Source: Anaerolineales bacterium (lineage in GTDB: Bacteria; Chloroflexota; Anaerolineae; Anaerolineales; E44-bin32). Taken from it: 18,174 nt of DNA. A program made the translations under genes and the position numbers. The notes beneath the pieces are model-generated. The model did no database searches. It worked only from the letters and a program-made list of their open reading frames with translations, and had not been told where the DNA came from. The stretch spans positions 1 through 18,174 of the forward strand of contig DAOWMX010000013.1 in NCBI GenBank assembly GCA_030642885.1, in the 5' to 3' direction. The stretch's first letter is position 1. Each line of letters begins with the position of its first letter. Below, one piece after another: positions 15,865-18,174 of the stretch.

Positions 15865-17127
15865 TTGAAAAACAGCCTAAAGACCAGCAACACCGTTGTG
15901 ATCACCGGTATAGGGTTGGTCACATGTCTGGGATCTGACAAAGAGACCTTCTGGAATTCCATCCTGCAAGGTAAGTCGGGGGTACGGAGAATCACGCAAT
16001 TCGATTCCAGTGACCTGCCCTGCCAAATTGCGGGTGAGATCCCCGACTTTGATTCTTCGCAATTCATACCTGCGAAAGAAGCTCGTCGGATGTCGAGAAG
16101 CTCTCAGATTGGTTTGACTGCTGCGATTAACGCGATGGATGACGCGGCTCTTCCCCAAGAAAGTGAACAACCCGAACGTGTGGGCGTTTACTTTGGCACA
16201 GCCATTGGAGGGTGGGATCGAGGCGTGGAAGGAGTATTTACACTTCGAGAGAAGGGGCTGTCCAGGGTTAACCCATTCGTGCTTCCTTCCACTCTTGCGA
16301 ATATGCCCGCATTCCATGTTGCTAAATATTTCGGAGCTCATGGACCGAACATCACAATCTCAACCGCTTGTGCCACCGGAACCCAAACTGTTGGTGAGGC
16401 AACACAGGCCATCCGAAATGGATGGGCGGATGCCATCATCGCCGGAGCCACAGATGCGCTCATTAGTGACTTCATGATTGGTGGTTTTTCCATCATGCGT
16501 GCCATCCCTACGAGCTTTAACGACTCGCCGGAACTCGCTTCGCGGCCCTTCGATGCCAAACGTGAGGGCTTTGTGTATTCAGAGGGAGCGGCATGTCTAA
16601 TTCTCGAGTCTCTCGAGCACGCGAAAAACCGTGGGGCAAGGATCTACGCCGAGGTCACTGGATATGCTTCATCAAGCGATGCCTTTCATATCGCCGCGCC
16701 CGATCCCAGTGGAGAGGGTGCAGTGAGAGCAATGCAACTTGCACTGCAGAACGCAGCTGTCCACCCTGAGGAAATTGATTACATCAACGCCCACGGAACT
16801 TCCACTCCGGCAAATGACGCTACAGAAACCACTGCAATTAAGAAGCTCTTTGGTGACCATGCATACCAGATCCCCATCTCCTCAACGAAATCAATGGTTG
16901 GACATGCGATGGGCGCCTCAGGCGCGATCGAAGCGATCGCCTGTGCATTGACCCTGGAAAACGGCGCAATCCACCCGACGATTAACTATGAAAACCCGGA
17001 TCCCGAATTAGATCTCGATTACGTGCCGAACGAGGCCAGGCAGATTCAGGTAAATACAATTCTCTCTAACTCCTTTGGTCTTGGGGGTCAAAACGCCTGT
17101 CTCGTTTTTAAACGCTGGGAGCATTAA
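15865..17127 (+). CDS. fabF: 3-oxoacyl-[ACP] synthase II FabF
   Basis: 420 residues starting at TTG 15865; AGGAG at 15852-15856 overlaps the plsX stop. It carries out the elongating condensation of acyl chains with malonyl-ACP. The Cys-His-His site is complete: Cys169 in STACATGTQ, His310 in NAHGTSTPAND, His347 in STKSMVGHAMGASG, with the supporting Lys342. The N-terminal VVITGIGLVTCLG and C-terminal NSFGLGGQNACLVF are standard. His-His rather than His-Asn places it with FabF/FabB, and length and motifs favour FabF. The stop directly abuts the next ATG. Confidence 0.96.
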   Translation: MKNSLKTSNTVVITGIGLVTCLGSDKETFWNSILQGKSGVRRITQFDSSDLPCQIAGEIPDFDSSQFIPAKEARRMSRSSQIGLTAAINAMDDAALPQESEQPERVGVYFGTAIGGWDRGVEGVFTLREKGLSRVNPFVLPSTLANMPAFHVAKYFGAHGPNITISTACATGTQTVGEATQAIRNGWADAIIAGATDALISDFMIGGFSIMRAIPTSFNDSPELASRPFDAKREGFVYSEGAACLILESLEHAKNRGARIYAEVTGYASSSDAFHIAAPDPSGEGAVRAMQLALQNAAVHPEEIDYINAHGTSTPANDATETTAIKKLFGDHAYQIPISSTKSMVGHAMGASGAIEAIACALTLENGAIHPTINYENPDPELDLDYVPNEARQIQVNTILSNSFGLGGQNACLVFKRWEH

Positions 17128-17826
17128 ATGCAGCTATATCGCAACGAGCGTCTCATTAAGCGGAACAAATTCCTGGGACGAGTGATGATGTTCGGCGGGT
17201 TGGGGGCCTCGTTCGGCGCGGTGATCATCGTCTTCCTCCAACCGACACTGCTTTCTCTCGCCTTTGGTTTAATGCTCGCGGGTGGTCTCTTCTCGCAGCT
17301 TGGTACAGCTGTATATAATCGTTTCGGCCGCAGTCCCCGAATAGACCAGGTCCTTGACGATTCGCTTAAGGGGCTGGGCGACAACTACACAATGTTTCAC
17401 TATTACTTGGGCACAAATCACGCTCTCTTCACACCTGCAGGCGTCTACGCGCTTATTCCCAGAGATGAAAAGGGTGAGGTTCGTTATGAATCGGACCAGT
17501 GGATTCTCAACCGTGGTAAACGCAGATTCGGTCGGAGCCAAAAACAACTTAAAGATCTTGAGCGAATCACCGTACGGGAAACAAAGGCGTTGGAACGAGC
17601 GCTAACGAAGAAGCTTCCCAATAGTTCCGAAATACCCGTTAACCCTCTCCTGGTGTTTGTCGCCGATGAAGTAACCCTCGATTTGGATAATGCCCCCATC
17701 CCGGCTTCTCATCGTAAGAAACTCAAGTCCTACATTCGGCGGTTAGAACGTCGTAGGTCTTTGCCCGCCGAGGAAATTCAGCAACTGGCAAGGACATTCA
17801 ACCTCATCGCTGCTGATATGGATTAA
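17128..17826 (+). CDS. Two-helix membrane protein with NERD-like region
   Basis: 232 residues; the ATG follows the fabF stop without a gap, so it is probably co-translated. Two hydrophobic segments (about 17-38 and 42-60) are followed by a cytoplasmic part. Residues about 70-130 (IDQVLDDSLKGLGDNY, then the LLGTNH..FTPAGVYALIP-like segment) recall the start of the NERD nuclease-related domain, but the conserved E.K pair of an active nuclease is not seen. The last 100 residues are basic and helical. No characterised family recognised; an envelope or lipid role is suggested only by its operon. Confidence 0.6.
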   Translation: MQLYRNERLIKRNKFLGRVMMFGGLGASFGAVIIVFLQPTLLSLAFGLMLAGGLFSQLGTAVYNRFGRSPRIDQVLDDSLKGLGDNYTMFHYYLGTNHALFTPAGVYALIPRDEKGEVRYESDQWILNRGKRRFGRSQKQLKDLERITVRETKALERALTKKLPNSSEIPVNPLLVFVADEVTLDLDNAPIPASHRKKLKSYIRRLERRRSLPAEEIQQLARTFNLIAADMD

Positions 17827-17880
17827 GTGTTTAATAAATCAAGAAACGGTAAACATCCATTTCTTCGTCAATAATTCGTA

Positions 17881-17901
17881 GGACCGACCCGTGTGTCGGC
17901 C
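17881..17901. repeat. Imperfect palindromic repeat unit
   Basis: Hairpin with stem CCGAC (17884-17888) / GTCGG (17895-17899) around CCGTGT, flanked by GGA and CC. The form GGGGCCGACCCGTGTGTCGG is, from memory, a short interspersed palindrome common in Anaerolineae-type genomes; only one unit is here. Confidence 0.45.
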
Positions 17902-18023
17902 AGCTATTAATCTGCGTTTATAACCCTTAGCGACCAGGGCGTCTCTACAAACAGGTTGAAAGGAGCGCAGCCCCCACGTCCCCCTGGGGGATGATATTCC
18001 GTTCATACGCGCCAACCTCAAAG

Positions 18024-18058
18024 CGCAGGCTTCGCCTGCGTCCGGAAGCAGAGCTTCC
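18024..18058. repeat. Pair of perfect short hairpins
   Basis: CGCAGGC-TTC-GCCTGCG (18024-18040) and GGAAGC-AGA-GCTTCC (18044-18058), 3 nt apart, in the gene-free stretch 17827-18092. They look like units of a dispersed REP-type repeat. There is no T-run, so they are poor terminators. The rest of this stretch holds no gene I can support. Confidence 0.5.
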
Positions 18059-18092
18059 TGACTCCACAAAAATCAACAATCATTTGAACGTG

Positions 18093-18174
18093 ATAGGGGT
18101 AGGAAGAACCGGTTGAGTTCCCGGTCCCTCCCCCCTCCGAACCGGACGTGCGGATCTCCCGCATCCGGCTCTCC
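18093..18174 (-). mobile_element. 3' end of a group II intron (domains V and VI)
   Basis: Domain V is at 18171-18139 (33 nt): GAGCCGGA pairs with TCCGGTTC, a CG bulge and a short GC-rich upper stem follow, and the catalytic AGC triad is at its base. Domain VI is at 18138-18093: a stem with a bulged A (18100 on the - strand) flanked by AGG/CCT and GGGG/CCCC pairs, 8 nt from the 3' end, the usual branch-point spacing. The intron ends in TAT at 18093; the 3' exon starts CACGTTC. The intron body and any reverse transcriptase lie beyond the right edge. Confidence 0.8.

Noticed and set aside
17841..17865. AAGAAA/TTTCTT pairing as terminator of the plsX-fabF operon
   Set aside because: Six AT-rich pairs with a large loop are too weak to call a terminator.
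17839..18069. 76-residue open frame on the - strand
   Set aside because: Runs through palindromic repeats, has no ribosome site and a composition unlike a protein; explained by the repeats.

Overview
The window reads as a bacterial chromosome fragment, most plausibly from Chloroflexota (Anaerolineae-like). This rests on the overall look of the proteins (divergent FtsZ, TPR-rich giants, a typical polar amino acid ABC operon, a plsX-fabF pair), moderate GC, and short palindromic repeats plus a group II intron end at the right edge. No 16S or other clean phylogenetic marker is present, so the assignment is an inference. Almost all genes are on the + strand; a tRNA-Leu and the intron end are on the - strand.

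Left part (1-10840): a tightly packed run of six genes. A 1,729-residue TPR scaffold overlaps by 4 nt (ATGA) with a TPR plus caspase-fold (clan CD, C25/CHAT-like) protein. A 66-nt gap carries a near-perfect sigma-54 (-24/-12) promoter match. It is followed by a cytoplasmic TIM-barrel, glycosidase-like protein that overlaps by 8 nt with an FtsZ homologue. Two small genes, a 76-residue protein and a one-helix membrane protein, lead to a clear intrinsic terminator. Two features stand out. The FtsZ has His instead of the conserved catalytic Asp in its T7 loop while keeping the GTP-binding motif and C-terminal grappling peptide. The 76-residue protein looks like a stand-alone copy of the C-terminal module of the caspase-like protein, which links the two halves of the cluster. 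This is the best candidate in the window for an undescribed system; its function is unknown.

Middle (10871-14423): a membrane-anchored, degenerate LytR-CpsA-Psr-like protein, then a complete polar amino acid ABC importer (lipoprotein binding protein, permease, ATPase). A strong hairpin lies between the binding protein and permease genes, and permease and ATPase genes overlap by 8 nt.

Right part (14424-18174): a tRNA-Leu(GAG) on the - strand with a textbook promoter and a terminator, a perfect 18-bp palindrome in the divergent spacer, then plsX, fabF and a two-helix membrane protein with a NERD-like region packed as one operon (lipid synthesis). The last 350 bases hold no gene but several palindromic repeat units and the 3' end (domains V and VI) of a group II intron on the - strand whose body lies outside the window.
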